NCBI GenBank assembly: GCA_020024075.1
Contig: JAHHUJ010000120.1
Location: forward strand, 1 to 6,537
Direction of reading: 5' to 3'
Source of the DNA: Psychrobacter sp.
GTDB taxonomy: Bacteria; Pseudomonadota; Gammaproteobacteria; Pseudomonadales; Moraxellaceae
Length of the DNA: 6,537 bases
This document shows, in pieces, positions 4,998-6,537 of this stretch. The number at the start of each line of letters is the position of its first letter. Within the stretch, counting starts at the first letter, position 1. The position numbers and the translations under genes were made by a program. The notes under the pieces are model-generated. The model did not search any database and was not told where the DNA came from. It saw only the letters and a list, made by a program, of their open reading frames with translations.

Positions 4998-6458
4998 TTA
5001 ACTCCAATGGGGAACATATCTAGCAGAGCGAGTGCCCGCTGTTGGGTCATACATTTTTATTACCCCAGCTTCAATAGCTTGTTTAATCACACGACTGATC
5101 ATGGCACTATTCTTCACATCAATTCCAAATCGATCTCGAAGTGTAGAGTTATTCATGACTTCATGGCTAATATATTTCAATGAAGCATGCAGATAGCATG
5201 CTCGGATACGTTCTTCTTTATCCAAATACTTAAACTCTCGATAAGCAAACAAAGTCACCTTAGTAAATTCATCAGACATCTCAAATAAAGGTGCCGGCAA
5301 TTGATAAAACTCAGTCTCAGCAACGACTTTATCAATACCAGAGCCACGCTCTTCACAAATACCGATACGACGCATCAATGATGCAATGCCTTCGTTTCGA
5401 CTACGCGGAGGCTTATCCATTAACCGGTCTATTGCAATCAAAGACGAGCCAGGGTTAATAATCTCTATACGATGTTCATAAATTTCAATCACAGGGCTTG
5501 TTCCAGTAATATTAAAGTCTTGATGGATCAATGCGTTAGCAACTAACTCCCTTAAAGCCAACTCAGGATACATGGGAACCTCTCTACGAAATGCATTCCC
5601 TATTATTTCATTGCTAGGTAGTATAAGCTTAAGGCTTTCAATAATCCCTTCATAACCAATAGCATAGCCTTTATCTGAGTTGATTTCACGAATCGTCTTT
5701 AATTTATTATTACCTTGATAGACAATAATACGTAAGGCTTTTCGAGATAAAGCTTTGAAATTAGAAAGTTTATGGGCAAATAGTATTGCTCCTAAGTTAG
5801 TAATATCCCATAGCCCAGAGTCAGTCTTTTTAACTAGGCCATCTTCAGAAATAGCCTCCATAATAGAATCATGATTTTCTGGTAATGGCATTTCAAGTAA
5901 GTGGAAATAACTTGAATAGTCCAACAGACTCAGCACTTGTTCTTTACTTTGTTGATACATAGCAACCTGCTCTTCAAAAGGAGTCCTATCAAAAACTCGC
6001 CATAACTCTCTTTCTTTTTCTGGGAAATCACGTAACTTCTTAGTGTACGATCCTATTCTGATGTACTCCACACCGTCAAAACGAACAGGGGTTGTCGAGG
6101 CAGACTGTATCTCAAGAATAACAATAGACTTTGTATCATACTCAAATTCATGAAACTGGAAGTTAAGTTTTGGTGTTAATTTTTGCAAAAGCCAACTTTC
6201 TAACTCTTGATGGTTTTTCCGCGTCACACTCGGCTTAAAGCTTGTGCCAACAATGTCATGACTTTTGTCATCAAGCCCCCAAACAATATAAGACTGTTTT
6301 TTCCCGATAAGAGCTGAAGTATTAGATAAGGCAGAAATATTTTTTCCTATCATATCAGGGTCTTCATTATTTGCTTTAAACTCTACCCACTCAGTTTCAC
6401 TTGGTAACTTTGCTAGCTCAATAGTTAAAGATTGTAATTTATTAAGTTCCTTATTCAT
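4998..6458 (-). CDS. AlbA_2 (Schlafen-type) domain / GHKL-like ATPase protein with C-terminal winged helix
   Basis: The 486-aa protein has the architecture often labelled 'ATP-binding protein' or 'putative DNA-binding protein'. Residues about 20-145 form an AlbA_2 domain: ETEWVEFK (21-28), IGKNISALSNT (37-47), YIVWGLDD (57-64), IVGTSF (69-74) and EYIRIGSYT (131-139). Residues about 298-385 form the RecG-C-terminal-like HATPase_c_4 domain: LRELVANALIHQDF (302-315) with the Bergerat-type Asn, EIYEHRIEIINPG (325-337), RNEGIASLMRRIGICEERGSGI (354-375). The tail (about 415-486) looks like a winged helix. GAGAG close to the ATG at 6458 is a good ribosome-binding site. The family is frequent in genomic islands and beside restriction-modification genes. 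Its role is not established; a nucleic-acid-binding regulator or defence factor is an inference. It reads toward the ssrA-tail junction and appears intact. Confidence 0.85.
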   Translation of the reverse strand: MNKELNKLQSLTIELAKLPSETEWVEFKANNEDPDMIGKNISALSNTSALIGKKQSYIVWGLDDKSHDIVGTSFKPSVTRKNHQELESWLLQKLTPKLNFQFHEFEYDTKSIVILEIQSASTTPVRFDGVEYIRIGSYTKKLRDFPEKERELWRVFDRTPFEEQVAMYQQSKEQVLSLLDYSSYFHLLEMPLPENHDSIMEAISEDGLVKKTDSGLWDITNLGAILFAHKLSNFKALSRKALRIIVYQGNNKLKTIREINSDKGYAIGYEGIIESLKLILPSNEIIGNAFRREVPMYPELALRELVANALIHQDFNITGTSPVIEIYEHRIEIINPGSSLIAIDRLMDKPPRSRNEGIASLMRRIGICEERGSGIDKVVAETEFYQLPAPLFEMSDEFTKVTLFAYREFKYLDKEERIRACYLHASLKYISHEVMNNSTLRDRFGIDVKNSAMISRVIKQAIEAGVIKMYDPTAGTRSARYVPHWS

Positions 6459-6484
6459 GACACTCTCTTTATCAATAGGTTTCA

Positions 6485-6504
6485 GTCAAGCAACGGTCAA
6501 GCAA
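6485..6504 (-). promoter_or_regulatory. Tandem 9-bp repeat over the -35 of the AlbA_2 gene
   Basis: On the minus strand TTGCTTGAC occurs twice (6504-6496 and 6493-6485) with an 11-bp period, about one helical turn. The first copy supplies a -35-like TTGACC, and a poor -10 (TATTGA, 6477-6472) is 17 bp on. Another possible -10, TATGAT, lies just upstream. Tandem half-sites at a promoter suggest a repressor or activator, perhaps the winged-helix protein itself. No gene is visible in 6459-6537. Confidence 0.4.
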
Positions 6505-6537
6505 TTTTTATAATCATAGAGCCTTTATCTATAAGAC

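Overview
The window looks like chromosome from a Moraxellaceae-type gammaproteobacterium, with Psychrobacter as the best guess. The reasons are moderate AT richness, a Pseudomonas-type short ferredoxin-NADP reductase, Asn/Gln-rich insertions, and a TatD-TetR pairing that I recall from this family. The genus is inferred from protein style and is not proven.

Left part (1-2877, all on the minus strand): reading leftward there is a TrmO-type tRNA methyltransferase (1966-2877), a TatD-family metal-dependent hydrolase (906-1691), a TetR-family repressor (83-763), and the first 16 codons of another gene that leaves the window (1-49). The TetR gene and the partial gene are 33 bases apart and probably cotranscribed. 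Upstream of tetR a TetR-style palindrome sits over a candidate promoter, which suggests autorepression.

Middle part (2998-4590, plus strand): a decayed DUF805 membrane-protein gene (2998-3223) lacks its N-terminal part and carries a frameshift beside an 18-bp tandem duplication. It is followed by a repeat-rich regulatory region and fpr, a subclass IA ferredoxin/flavodoxin-NADP+ reductase (3528-4301). Next come a strong stable-RNA promoter, tRNA-Leu(CAA) (4461-4547) and a clear intrinsic terminator (4553-4590).

Right part (about 4600-6537): this has accessory character. At 4670-4692 lies a 23-bp piece that matches the 3' end of tmRNA (ssrA) from the T-loop to CCA, with no other part of ssrA beside it. 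Such tails are classic attachment-site cores of integrative elements. Around it are an 11-bp inverted repeat and a decayed reading frame with a transposase-like helix-turn-helix segment. Beyond it is a 486-aa protein with an AlbA_2 (Schlafen-type) N-terminal domain and a GHKL-like ATPase domain (4998-6458, minus), a family common in islands and near defence genes. A 9-bp direct repeat with an 11-bp period covers its likely -35 region.

The most noteworthy signal is this ssrA-tail / remnant / AlbA_2 block, which looks like the junction between core chromosome and a mobile island. The rest of any island, and any partner genes, would lie past the right edge.
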